Below are positions 24,775-36,429 of a stretch of 64,000 nt of DNA, piece by piece. The stretch lies in NCBI GenBank assembly GCA_951802425.1, contig OX637803.1, forward strand, positions 930,001 to 994,000, in the 5' to 3' direction. Numbering within the stretch: position 1 is the first letter of the stretch; every line of letters begins with the position of its first letter. Under the pieces are notes generated by a model that was not told where the DNA came from, searched no databases, and saw only the letters and a program-made list of their open reading frames with translations. The translations under genes were made by a program, and so were the position numbers. Origin of the DNA: Clavaria fumosa (Eukaryota; Basidiomycota; Agaricomycetes; Agaricales; Clavariaceae).

Positions 24775-26689
24775 GACGATGACTGCCACTGGTTCTGTCG
24801 GATACGCGATAGACGAGGTAGGCGATTGAAAGTTGGAGAGTGAATGAACCTGTCAGTTGTACGTGAATTGGGCAGGTGATGATATACAGCCTCAATGTTG
24901 GCCAACTACCCAACCTGCGTTTCCGGTCTCGAGAACAGTCTCTTCCTAGGAGGCAATGGGACTGTAACTCAGTTCAGTCTCAGTGTCGAGGCAACGCAGA
25001 AATCTTTTCCTGCTGTGAAGCGGGACATTCATCCAAATCCACCAGCGAATTTCTCAGATTCGCAAGGCTATCTGCCAAGTCTACAACTTACAGTAATAAA
25101 TGATGCTTGGGCTAAGCAACAACCCGACGAAGATGAAGAAACCAAAGGCAATTCCATTTCGCTGCCCACTCCCACCTCCGCTGCTTCCTGGGCTGTTGCT
25201 GGCATGCACTTTGGCGCTGGCACTGGCACAGCGGCCCCATGAACTCTCAGACGACTGGCTCGCCCATCTTGCCGAATCTCCACGCGAACAACAGTACAGT
25301 AGCACATGAGACACCACCGGCGCTGGATGAGCATGTCGTCCATGTCCCCCCATCGATCACGACCAGCTCAAGCGCGGCCGCGTGCTCCTATGGCGGATCT
25401 CTTCGAGTGGCATGTTCGCTCGCGTGCATACCCTCCTTCGTTCCGGGTTGTGTGCACCCATCCTTCCGCTTCTTCTTTTCTGTCATTCCATAATTTTCTA
25501 CACATTACTGTATTTGGGCCCAGTCCTGACTATGCCTCCAGTCTCCAGTCTCCACCCCGCCCTCTCACGCACAAGGACACGCCCCCATACAGCCTCGCAT
25601 CCCGCTCCCCGGCCTCCTCCGGGTTTCTCAAGACCCCACCCCAGAATGACAGTCCCGGAGCCGGAGCAGTGAGCTAGAGCTGGCACAGGAGCATAGACAA
25701 ACCCCGAAGCGCGGGAGCGGGGGCTGGCTCCGGTCTCAAGGAGCGCCGTGCGACCCGTTCCGGTGCGCGCCGTCACCCATGGGCGAGCGGTCCTTGAAGC
25801 TTGAAGAGCCATTGACTGCTGTCGATGCGCCTGATCCTTCTCGATTCTTTCGTTCCGACTTTTCCATCGAGTGAGTCGAGTCCGTATATTCCTTCCAACA
25901 CAAGTGGCAGCTTGCCAGTGTCCTGTCCTTCATTTTCCCTCTGACTTATGTGATTGAAAAAGTCTCTCTGGCTTCACCCATCAACTCATCTTTATTCCCC
26001 CCTCGCTCGCATTGAGCTGTTTTCTATTGGCCACGCAACTGCTGACGTTGGACGTTGATGGTGGACATTGGCCTTCATTTTCTCATTTACATTACGATCG
26101 TGCACTCTCCTACTTTACAATGACCACCAACGACGACATCCCCGCTACTCCCCCTCCTCTCCATCCCTCTAGCCGCTCCTGCTACAACCACTCCTCCTCA
26201 GGCGACTCAGCCTCTTCCGAGACTTCCTCCTAGGTAACGTTCAAGCTGACGCCGCCTGTGACGACAATGCACCGGGCACCTCATGACAAGGCCTGCGCGA
26301 GCAAAGACGATTCGCCGATTCGCTGAGCCATCTTCCATTCCTGCGCGAGGATGCCCTGGAAAGCCTCATGTGTGATATTACCTTGTGCGTCAATCGAAGT
26401 CCCTTTTGAAGTAATCGGACTATACTATAGTAATCGTGTTTAAAAATATATTGTTTATCTAGTGAGATCTGGGCTAGCGTTGAAGGGGACTCGAGGCACA
26501 ATCACCACGTTCCAGCTCTAATGCTTCGCGGGATGCGAAAAGAGAATTATTTGCCTACGGTTGACGGTTTTCTACATCGTGCAACTGGCAGGAGTCACTT
26601 ACGACTTATCGCGCACACCAGTTAGCAGAACTCGGGGCCATAAAACGGTTTCCATATATATATCCGTACAATATAACTCCGTCCAACTG
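24775..26689. other. Long region without a confirmed gene; short open frames with membrane-like segments
   Basis: About 1.9 kb. A minus-strand frame at 25081-25353 ends with a Gly/Ser-rich stretch and a hydrophobic tail (GIAFGFFIFVGLLLSPSIIY), which could be the last exon of a small membrane protein; the overlapping plus frame at 25100-25309 also has a hydrophobic stretch (PLLPGLLLACTLALALAQ). At most one is real. From 25930 to 26230 the plus strand is pyrimidine-rich. No recognised domain. Confidence 0.3.
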
Positions 26690-28375
26690 TTAAAGGTCCA
26701 ATAACAGCCTGTGCCCAAGTACCTCGTTTTGGGCGAATATCTCTCGTTTAACAGCTTCAAAGCCTTCCTTCGAGCGCACCCATCCTGAGCTCATTAATTT
26801 GTCAATGGCTTCACGGATGCCTGGATGTGCGCCGATGTAGATGCCAGACCCAGACGGATCGCTCGGTAGGAGTCCCGCTACGTTGCCCGTCCGGAGGGCC
26901 TGGATGGCATGCAATTCCCCAAGCACGGCTGGCCGAGTGATTACAACACGGTCATCGTCGAGGTGCGTGTATGCATCACGTATTCGCCGAGTCACCAGGA
27001 TCGGAGTCTGGGCCAGGAACTTTATGACTCACCCAATAAGGAAATCAACGTCACCACGTACATTGGTTTGCAGACACATCGCAGCTGTCGAGCTCGATTG
27101 TATGGTAAAGTAGCCACCGCTCGGGTTGAACGCAGGTATGCAAACATCCATCCCTCCCATTAGTTCGTAAAACTGGGTATAGTTCACGTTCGAATGGATA
27201 TGGACGACTTCTTTCAGCGGTGCAGGCACCTCCATCCATCCGAGGCCGATGAGGTTAAGCCGGAACGGCGGATATGGGGAACTTTCATCGGGCACGTAAT
27301 TTTGCTCATCCCCAAGTGGGTGATAACCCCACGAACGTGGATCCTCTGATTGAAAGGCTTGTAATGAATCAGAAGACATGGTGCAATAAGATAAACGTAC
27401 TGCGCAAGGCCTCTGTCAAATCATTGAAAACCACATCGTAATGACGACGGCCAGGGTTCAAACTGCCTTGGATGACGGCGTTTGATAACATGCGCGTTGG
27501 AGGAAGTTCTGGCATATCTGGCATGTCCAAGATGGGAACAAACACGTCAATAGGAATATGCTCGTAACCAGCGGAGTTCAGGTTTGGGTCAAAGCTGCCA
27601 GCACGTTCGTCGAACAACCGACGGAACGTTTTCACGACGCTGCACGGGCAAGGCTCAGAGGTGGGACATAAACAAGTATGAAATGAACGTACTGCTCTGA
27701 TGTTGCAACGAGACGAATGGAGTCTCGACGAGACCAGTCTGGGATTACTTCCTGCCACGCATTGTCGTCGGGATTATGAACGAAACAGATGAGCTTAAAT
27801 TTATGCGCGGCGTCACGGGCGTTCCATGCCCGCAACAGGGCTTCGTTTCGATTGCGTAGGCTGTATTATTATGCAATGTTATGAAAAACAAGAGCGAAGA
27901 AAAAAATGGAACGGACGCACTCGACCTCGCAAGTGCCAATTAATATCAAATCGACGGAAGAAGTCTCCAAGTCAGATAAGAGGGCATCGAAAGTTTGAAT
28001 AGGCGGTCCATGGTAGAGCCCGAATTTGTCAACGACAGTTTGGAAATCGAATCCCAGTGGCAAAGGCGAATAGACGCTGAACGAGCCAGCGCCGTTCATG
28101 GCTCGTTGCATAGTGCCGACCAGCGTGAGGTATACATCGTAGTGGAATCCGAAGTCACTGGCAACGGCAACATTGATGCGTTTTCGGGGTAACTTGGACA
28201 ACTCAGCGGCGAGTTGGATGGTATTACTAGAGGAAGCGACTGGCTGTACCGCCAGCGGCGTGCGATGCACGGCGGCAAGTATGTCCATCCACCATAGAGC
28301 GCCGACAGAGAGAAGGCTGCAGCAAATGGCGAATGCAATAAGGTATCTCGATGCCACGGAGCGCAACAGTAGCAT
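26690..28375 (-). CDS. Type II membrane protein, glycosyltransferase-like
   Basis: The start MLLLRSVASRYLIAFAICCS is a signal anchor (one membrane helix, then lumenal domain). A Rossmann-like opening follows (KRINVAVASDFGFHYDVYLT), then DLILIGTCEVE, LICFVHNPDDNAWQEVIPDW, RRDSIRLVATSEQ, YEHIPIDVFVPILD, NAVIQGSLNPGRRHYDVVF, RLNLIGLGWMEVPAPLKEVV, HSNVNYTQFYELMGGMDVCI, TIQSSSTAAMCLQTNV and the last exon with RRIRDAYTHLDDDRVVITRP. VIQG..NPGRRHY and the later QSSSTAAM motif fit the C-terminal nucleotide-sugar half of a GT-B fold, common in basidiomycete Golgi proteins of unknown specificity. Donor sugar and family number are not assigned. Five or six introns. Confidence 0.6.
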
Positions 28376-29043
28376 GGCAAGTTGGTAGAACTATCGAGCC
28401 GGTTGTTAAATACAGTACCGGGCGGCAGTACTTGGCGGGGAAAGAGTGTAAAGTTATCGAGCTGGTTGTTAAAATACAGTACCAGGTGGCAGTACTGTAC
28501 TGTAGTGGAAGAAAGTGTGTATGTTGAATGAAGGCTTTAATGAAGGCTTTATTTATCAATTCCTGTGCTTCCATTTTGACAAGAACTAAAAACCCTCGCA
28601 AACACCGACCGTGCTTGCTGGTGGCGGCAGAAATGTTGAGCGTATAAAGGCTTCAGTTTTACGGCTTATGCGACTCGGAGTAATTTAAGTTGCTCGAGAA
28701 GGTTTCAAAGAAGCCAATGAACAAAGATGGATTTATTTCAGATCAGTGGCGCGCAGCAATCTTAGGTTTGGAGCCAATGCGGAAGCGAGAGTCTTCCAGC
28801 CGCCTTTCTCCCGCAGTGGCACGTTGTATTCCCCCTTTCGCCCAGAAGCGGCTACGACTAAGATGGAGTTCAAATATCATACGTAAATATCCAGAGTGGT
28901 TGTATTATATGCTACAGATTATTCACAGACATTTGTGGTGAGAGTGGGGCGGTGTGCAGAGTATAATATTGTGATGTTATCATGCAAGTATCACGTTCTA
29001 AATGTACGGTAATGTTCAACAAATATGTGACGCACTTGAGGTA
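28376..29043. other. Intergenic region upstream of the glycosyltransferase-like gene
   Basis: About 670 bp between that gene's start and the Lon protease stop. Contains the imperfect 63-bp-period duplication annotated separately and a short plus-strand frame (28690-28941) with no recognisable content. Confidence 0.4.
28393..28496. repeat. Imperfect tandem duplication, period 63 bp
   Basis: ATCGAGCCGGTTGTTAAATA at 28393 and ATCGAGCTGGTTGTTAAAAT at 28456 start two copies of a roughly 40-bp segment, both ending GGCAGTACT. It sits just upstream of the glycosyltransferase-like start, inside its probable promoter. Confidence 0.75.
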
Positions 29044-32000
29044 TCACAACGGCAGAGTCTCCTGCCATCGCTTTACGATGGCCTCGCCTCGGAAAACCTC
29101 ATGCAACATCTCTTTCACATCCTCAACGTACACAAACTTGATCCCAGTCTTCACGCTTTGCGGGACATTCTCTTCGATATCTGCGCGGTTGGCGCCAGGG
29201 GCAACAATTGTCGTGATACCGGCACGATGAGCGGCAAGAATCTTTTCTTTAAGCCCGCCAACTGGAAGGACTTGTCCAACCAGAGAAATCTCCCCTGTCA
29301 AAGCTGTCAAGCGGTGGATTATGAGTTAGCTGGCTTGAGTGTGTGAATACAGAGCCAACACACCGATGTCTGGGTTCAATTTCGTCTGCGTGAACAGGGA
29401 CACGAACGCTGAGAGAATGGCAGTTCCTGCGCTGGGACCTTCCTTGCCAACGCTACCCTCAGGCATGTGCACATGAATGTCACGATCATTCAGGAACTGC
29501 TTATCGGGAGAGTCCGTAATGCCCAATTCATACGCATGGCTTTTGACCCAGCTCAGCCCGATCTGTGCACTCTCCCGAATGACCTCGCCAAGTTTACCAG
29601 TGAGCTGCAAACCTCCCTTCCCTGGCATGCTCTGAGTTATAATCCTGTCAGCGCGTCGACAAGTTGCGCGAACAATTGGACTTACAGAAGCTTCAACAGG
29701 CATTACTGCCCCTGATCCATTGCCGAGATATCCAAGACCAGTACTGACTCCAGGCGGCGGAGGTCGCACATACATCCTGTCCTTGTGGTATATCTGTGGA
29801 CCCACATAATCCTTCAAGTTCTCCGAAGAGATCCGTACATGGACATTGTCAGGGACTTTAAGCGGCTTTCGCTCCTGCGTGGTGACCGGCTTCGGATCGG
29901 TTTTCTCGTCAACCTTCTGGCTAGAGGTTCCATTTGTCGCAGCAGAGGGCTCATTGGGAGCAGGTTCTTGGGACTCAACCGATTTGATGACCTGATCGGG
30001 CGAGAGCGGTGCAGGTTCCGGTAAGACCTCCTCGCCCAAGTCAAGAACCAACTTCAGCGCTGCTTTGCGATAAATCTGTAACAATGGGCCGATCAGCGGC
30101 TGGAACTCGCAGGAGCCGTGAAACCCACCTTATCAATGTGTTTTTTCAGGTTCCTCACGCCACTCTCGCGGCAGTAGTACTTGATCAACATATCGACAGC
30201 TGATGCCTCCAGCTGAACGTCCACGTCCTTCAATCCAGAAGCGTCTTTCGCTTGGGGTCCCAGATAATTTTGAGCGATGACACATTTCTCCTCAGATACG
30301 TATCCGCTGACTTCAAGCACTTCCATGCGGTCCAGAAGAGGAGCAGGAATCGTGTCAAGATTGTTCGCCGTGCATACGAAGAGAACACGTGACAGGTCAA
30401 CGGGAACGTCCATACTGACAACCGGACGTCAATGAGAATGAGAGGGGTCGTCAGAAAGTCGTTCTCACTAATGGTCCAGGAAGCTGTTGTTTTGTTCAGG
30501 ATCCAGCATCTCCAAAAGTGCGCTGGCGGGATCGCCATTGATGCCGCGGCCGATTTTATCAACCTCGTCTATCAGTACTAGGGGATTTTCTGTGCCGACA
30601 CGCTTCAACGCTTGGATGATCTTCCCAGGTAGTGCGCTATGTTTCGCAAGCCATGAGCGAGGCAGTTATATCTCGGGCAACGAGAAATTTTCGAAAACAC
30701 ACCCTACGTAAGTTCTCCGATGTCCTTTGATTTCCGCGACATCCGTTAACCCACCCACAGAGAAACGGAAGAACTGGCGATTGAGCGCTCGCGAAATTGA
30801 CTTCCCGATGGACGTTTTACCCACGCCTGGAGGTCCGACAAGGCAGATGATTTTGCCCTGAACGGTACCGCGCAGCTTGCCCACGGCGAGGAATTCAAGG
30901 ATGCGGTCTTTAACATCTTTGAGACCGTAATGGTCTTCATCAAGTACGGTTTGGGCATTTGATATGGAATAATTCTCTGGTGAATGCTGACCCCATGGAA
31001 TCTTCGAGAGGTGGTTAGTGGTGCTCAAATCCACAATAAATTCATTATCACCTGGGTCAACCATTCCAAGTAGTTGCGTGTCACATTCGCTTCGGATGCG
31101 GCAGGCTCAAGCCCCATAAGCTTGTTCAGCTCTTCGTCGAAGACCTTTTTGACGGGTTCAGGCATGTTGAGTAATGCGGCTCGCTCCTTGAACTTCTCGA
31201 TGAGTTTGTCCTTGCCGTCGGACTCCATACCCAGCTCCTTCTTGATCCCCTTTAGTTGCTCCATGAGATAATATTCCCGCTGGCGCTTGGCAATTTTGCT
31301 GTCGACGTCCCTCGCAAGTTTGCTCTGCAGCTGGGCATTGATTAATTCTTTCTTGAGCACCAGGAGCGCCTTGCGGAGACGGTCGTCCACGACGAGACTT
31401 TCCAGCACGTCTTGCAGCTCCCCAACTTCGCCAGTGGACACAGCCGCAGCAAAGTCGGCAAGCTTATCAGGTTCATCGAAAACGTTAGACGCAACTTGAT
31501 TGATGGAGAAGTTTGTGATCTGATCACGGAACAGAGGATTGAGCTGCGCGATATCCTTGAATACGGAGACAATCTCAGACATGAAGGCACGAATATATTG
31601 GTCGTCTTTGTTGTACGGCTGCGTCGTGAGATTTTCCACTTGGACGATAGAAACGTTGTGCTTGTGAAGGAAAGAAGTGTGCATAGGAACTAGAGAAAGA
31701 TTACTCATTTTTCAATCCATATTCAAAGGCAGCTCCACTAACGCTGTTTGATGGTGATGGAATCTTCCTCGAGAGGAGGCGTGGACACTTCGCTTGACGT
31801 CACTTCAGGCGCATCTGTCTTTGGAGCCGCGGCCTTGACCAATTCTGTGATCTTTATCCTCCGATGGGGGTACAAGACAGCCGTGAGGCCTTCCTCTTTG
31901 TCGTCTTCTCTTCCTGCAGTTGTGAACACGCTCGTGATTTGAGCAAATACGCCCACTGGATGCACTGAGTTGACGTCCGTGATGATGTCGCTGTCTATAT

Positions 32001-32646
32001 TCTCATCCTTGAGCAGAAACGCGCCAATGTACGGTTGACCGCGCTGCATCATCTCTTTGATGGCCTTAACAACTGCTGTATTGCGAACGACCACTGCCTT
32101 ATAGAAACCGGGGAACAGAGGCCGACGGGCGATAGGGAGGGCTAGGACCTGTGGATAGACTTCAGGGACAGATTGCTTCACGAGAGATGATTGATTTGGC
32201 GGCACAGAGGGCGGGGATGTGGAAGAGGGCAGTGAGTCGGAAGTAAGGGAGCCCTTGGATTCGGATCCGTCGGAATCGTCGCCACTAGATGACGACGAGG
32301 GGGGCGCAGAGTTATCATATTGACCTCTATCGCTGCTTGAGCCTGACAGAAGCGCTCCACGCTCCGGTACGACTTGCAATACTCGGAACAACGGTGGTTT
32401 CAGAACGAGGGATTTCTGGTCCCGAAGCTTTAACCTCCCAGAGAGGGAATCAGCCGAGTCTATTGCATGACGTCCGAGAGTAACATGCAATCTCCGCGCG
32501 TGGAGAGGACGCGTTTTCGGATTGGCCAGGCGCCAACAGGAAGGCTGAGAAACCCATGGAGTCGAAGTAGTTACGGGTCGTAGGCTCAGCGATACTGGGA
32601 TCATGAACGACCGATGCAGTATCTGAGCGCCTGGACGGATAGACAC
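29044..32646 (-). CDS. PIM1: ATP-dependent Lon protease, mitochondrial
   Basis: AAA+ serine protease of the mitochondrial matrix. The N-terminus (ATG at 32646 or, in frame, 32601) is Arg/Ser-rich like a presequence ([15 protein letters not shown]). The Lon N-domain follows ([32 protein letters not shown]), a coiled-coil with [20 protein letters not shown], Walker [19 protein letters not shown], sensor-type [20 protein letters not shown] and the protease domain. The catalytic Ser lies in [20 protein letters not shown] and the catalytic Lys in [16 protein letters not shown]. It ends [19 protein letters not shown]. An acidic Ser-rich insert ([15 protein letters not shown]) precedes the N-domain. 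Several short introns interrupt the gene. Size and domain order are those of PIM1/LON1. Confidence 0.95.
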
Positions 32647-32750
32647 TGGCTATAGCCTGCAACGGCTCCCAGATAGACGAAAGGCTCTGATTTGTAATCA
32701 ATAGGGACGCGCAAGCAATAGGCGACCCTTCCGCAAAACAGACAGGGGTA

Positions 32751-32894
32751 CCAACAAGGGTCCTCATTCCACTACGCACAAGAGAAAGAGGCGAAGCCAG
32801 TAATACTGTACATGCGCATTGAGTGCCAACAAGGGTCCTCATTCCACTACGCACAAGAGAAAGAGGCGAAGCCAGTAATACTGTACATGCGCAT
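32751..32894. repeat. Exact 70-bp direct duplication, period 74 bp
   Basis: The 70 bp starting CCAACAAGGGTCCTCATTCC at 32751-32820 recur without visible change at 32825-32894, separated by GAGT. The second copy ends at the first base of the stop codon of the truncated gene at 32895. It lies between that gene and the Lon start. Confidence 0.95.
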
Positions 32895-33458
32895 TCACGA
32901 TACATTCAAACCATCAATACTGATGTCGGACAACCAGTAAACACCCTCGGATGTCGGGGTCAAGACGATGACAAGCTCGTTGAGACCCTCTCTCAGGAAT
33001 TCAGGTGAAATAGGCACAGTCTCTTTGGCAAAATTGTCACGGTTGAGAGTCGTATGTTCGTAGGGAATCGACTTCTCGTTCACCGTGATGTCGATTTCTC
33101 CTAGGGCGCTTGTGCGACAATGATTCAACTTCAGCGAAAGCGCCTCCTGCTTTGAAAGGCGGAACACAACAATGCACTTGGACGTGCCACACTGCCCGAA
33201 GAGTAGGTACGGATAGCCTCCGCGATAGTGATCGGCGACTATCACATTCTCGTAGAATGTGACAGACTGGCAGTCCTGTAGCTGCTCATCCAATGATGCT
33301 CTTCGGTGTGAGATTGTCTCGTCCACAGACATGAGTTTCGGATTTGTGCGCTGTAATGTTCCCAGGTCTTCATAGAATCCAACGATGGTTGTCAGGCTCC
33401 GAGAGTTTTGCAATGATCGGGCGATGTTCATCGCAAAAGGGGCACCATCGAAGTCGGC
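32895..33458 (-). pseudogene. 3' part of a host gene cut off by the palindromic element
   Basis: An open frame of 187 codons, without an intron, runs from the stop at 32895-32897 up to the element border at 33458. Its product includes DFDGAPFAMNIARSLQNSRS, VTFYENVIVADHYRGGYPYL, VVFRLSKQEALSLKLNHCRT and VPISPEFLREGLNELVIVLT, and ends DISIDGLNVS. The look is of a beta-rich domain (lectin- or galactose-binding-like); family unknown. Upstream in frame the element's own sequence is entered. If 33459-42379 is removed, the frame joins exactly to ATG-AGT-ACT-GAG at 42436. An internal ATG at 33431 might still drive a short product. Confidence 0.5.
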
Positions 33459-33602
33459 ATCAGGAAAAAGAACCCCCAGCAGTAGACATCAGCATAGACT
33501 ATGTAGACTACACAGCCTGTATAGACTGCTGTAGCATATGTAGTGAGAAAAATAGTAATACATAGAAGGTATGGATTACTATATAGCATGCAATAGACTG
33601 GG

Positions 33603-34151
33603 TAGCATATTATGAGTGCATTGTAGTAATGGTAGTAGAGCCTATGTACTATGTTGAGCCTAGTAGCATATTATGAGTGCATTGTAGTCACGGTAGTAGA
33701 GCCTATGTACTATGTTGAGCCTAGTAGCATATTATGAGTGCATTGTAGTCACAGTAGTAGAGCCTATGTACTATGTTGAGCCTAGTAGCATATTATGAGT
33801 GCATTGTAGTTACAGTAGTAGAGCCTATGTACTATGTTGAGCCTAGTAGCATATTATGAGTGCATTGTAGTTACGGTAGTAGAGCCTATGTACTATGTTG
33901 AGCCTAGTAGCATATTATGAGTGCATTGTAGTTACGGTAGTAGAGCCTATGTACTATGTTGAGCCTAGTAGCATATTATGAGTGCATTGTAGTTACAGTA
34001 GTAGAGCCTATGTACTATGTTGAGCCTAGTAGCATATTATGAGTGCATTGTAGTTACAGTAGTAGAGCCTATGTACTATGTTGAGCCTAGTAGCATATTA
34101 TGAGTGCATTGTAGTTACGGTAGTAGAGCCTATGTACTATGTTGAGCCTAG
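33603..34151. repeat. 61-bp minisatellite, 9 units (left arm)
   Basis: Units start TAGCATATTATGAGTGCATT at 33603, 33664, 33725 and onward every 61 bp, nine in all. Variation sits at one spot per unit: the bases after CATTGTAGT read AATGG, CACGG, CACAG, TACAG, TACGG, TACGG, TACAG, TACAG, TACGG in order. Confidence 0.97.
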
Positions 34152-35010
34152 TAGCAACTAGTGATAGTGCTGTTGGGTAGGATAGTAAGCCTTTGTACTA
34201 CATTGAATTGACAGCACAGATGTTGTCATGATTATGATATAATCAGGAGCTGAGTGGAGGTGAGGTGAATTCCAGTGCAAGGTTGAAGCAATAAACTCAT
34301 GAGTGTTTCAGCAGGCTATAGATTAGGATCAAAATGAACAATTCATGATATTGTGCAGTATATGACAAGTACATAGAGTAGTCTCTTTTTGTTAGGATTG
34401 CTTACATAAGCCATCCCAAAGAGGAGTTGTGGAGAAACTGGGGGAGGAGGGTTGTTGGAAGGTCACATGACCTGTGGCTGGGGTCAGATTACATAATTGT
34501 AAGATCACATGACCTGGAGCCTGGGCATGTCACGTGATCCAAGGGTCTGAGCATGGGAACACCAGCAAATGCTGAAGCATTTGGTATATATACCTTTGCT
34601 TTTCCTCTTTTGTACTCTTTCCCCCTTATGTTAGTATTGTTGTCATGACCTTACATTTAAGTTGTGTGAGACCCAGTCTGATACTTTTGGACTAAAATTG
34701 TTACAAAGATTTGTACTCCATAAATGAATGCATATCAGTATACTTGTTGAGATAAAATTGAGCTGCTGAATGAAGAGCATTATTTCTGGTCCATGAGATA
34801 GGTACATCTGCTGATCCAAAGTGAGGAATCAACAGACAACTGTGCCAAATTTGCAGAATTTGTCAAGTAGACAAAATAATCTGATACATGCCAGTTGCTA
34901 GATCAAAGCTTGTAAGTGGTCTGTACCAGTGAACATATGCTAAAGGATGTGGTACTATGCCCAGGCACATCAGCAAAACAGCTTGGCTAAATGTAAGTAT
35001 GGACTGGTAT

Positions 35011-35060
35011 GGACTGGTGTGTAACACCCCAAGTTGTCTTGGGGTATTACATACCAGTCC
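35011..35060. repeat. Hairpin with 23-bp stem (left arm)
   Basis: GGACTGGTGTGTAACACCCC-AAG pairs with CTTGGGGTATTACATACC-AGTCC across the loop TTGT, with two mismatches. The same hairpin lies in the right arm (about 40404-40453), right next to the hAT insertion. Confidence 0.85.
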
Positions 35061-35451
35061 ATACCTCTCTACTGTACCATTTCATTCAATTGACCAGGTG
35101 GTGTGATGCATTCCTCTGGTCAAATTTTGAATTGACTGAAAGTAGAAGTCAAGTGTGACATGAGGGATAATTGACTGCCCCTCCACCAGTATATATTAGG
35201 TAACTGTCACCCAAAAAGGGAATTTCACCTTACAAATTGACCAATTCCTCAAATGATGTGTGACCAGTGTGATTTTTGGCCAATTTGGGGAGGTGCATGA
35301 TGCATGACAGGTCAATTGAATGAAATGGACAGTATACTGACAACTTAGCTGAGCTGTTTTGCTGATGAGATGCTTTGGAAGATCAAAAATCTTGCTACAT
35401 GAAGACCTAGTTGAAGTTGACATCAAATTGTAGACAATTGATAGCCTTAGA

Positions 35452-35634
35452 CTAACCTTTTAATCCATCCTCTTTCCACTGTGATTTGTTCTCAATGATC
35501 AAGGTAGTGTCAAAGCATGGTGGAGTTGCTGGCTTGCATGGTCCATTAGAATGGCCAGGCATTCCATGAATCTGATATAACTGTTCATCAGCTTGGGGCT
35601 TGGATGGCAACTTGACAGTAATATATTTATACAT
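35452..35634 (-). pseudogene. Degenerate transposase-like remnant (left arm copy)
   Basis: A 60-codon frame with the product segments YKYITVKLPSKPQADEQLYQ and PATPPCFDTTLII, followed after a possible intron by LHVARFLIF. The layout (hydrophobic/Arg-Lys strand, HG.PG.., then PxFDTxLI) recalls the C-terminal region of transposase proteins common in Agaricomycetes (Plavaka/KDZ-like), but I cannot prove it. Flanking frames contain stops. Identical to 39830-40012. Confidence 0.3.
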
Positions 35635-36429
35635 ATCAAATCAATCATGATAGTTTGGATGAATATGATCTCTTCCAAAAGATTGCTCCAAAAAGGTGTT
35701 CAAAGCTTGGATAAAGCTAGGCACCCATCTATCTTGGTAAACCAGCACAGAAAATATCAATTAATTTTTTTGACATATCCACATTAATCTACAGATCAAG
35801 TAGTGTCTTATGAAAAAAAAAATCTTGAGAATTGCTTGAGAATTGACTGAGAAATGGGCCAGAACATTTGTGGGTCACTGATTTGGTAAGCTTATGGCTG
35901 TACTTGTGGCATGGTGGGAATTGCCGTCCCAGAAAGTCGTCACATGTTCTGTGTTGAACTTGTCGTTCTCTCTGCCTCCCACCATCACCCTCTCTCCTCC
36001 CTTTCTCCCATCCCCAGCAACGACGATAGCGGCGACAGCACCCTCACCCTCACCTCCAACGATGACGACGACGGCGGCAGCACCCTCACCCTCTCCTTCC
36101 TCCAGCGATGACGACGACGGCGGCGGTACCCTCACCCTCTCTCTCCTCCAGCGATGACGGCGACGGCGGCGGCACCTCCTCCCTCTCCCTCACCCTCTCC
36201 TTCAGTGACAACCACGGCAGCGGCGGCACCCTCAGCGAGGGGCCACCAGGTGCGCCCTCTCCCTTTTTTCATGATTCTTTTCAATTTTTTTTAATCTACA
36301 GGGCGATGGAGGGCGACGGCACTTCTCCGTCTCCTCTCTCTCACTCTCCTCACTCTCCCTCTCCTCCCTCTCCTCCCTCCCTCTCTCCTCCCTCTCTCCT
36401 CCCTCTTCCTTCCCCTCCCTCTCTCCTCC

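Noticed and set aside
28690..28941. 83-codon plus-strand frame near the Lon 3' end
   Set aside because: Composition and lack of neighbours or motifs suggest chance.
34427..35060. LTR retrotransposon suggested by TGTAACACCCC and paired direct words
   Set aside because: The TGTAACACCCC...GGGGTATTACA words form one hairpin, not two LTR ends; no direct terminal repeats, primer site or reverse transcriptase were seen.
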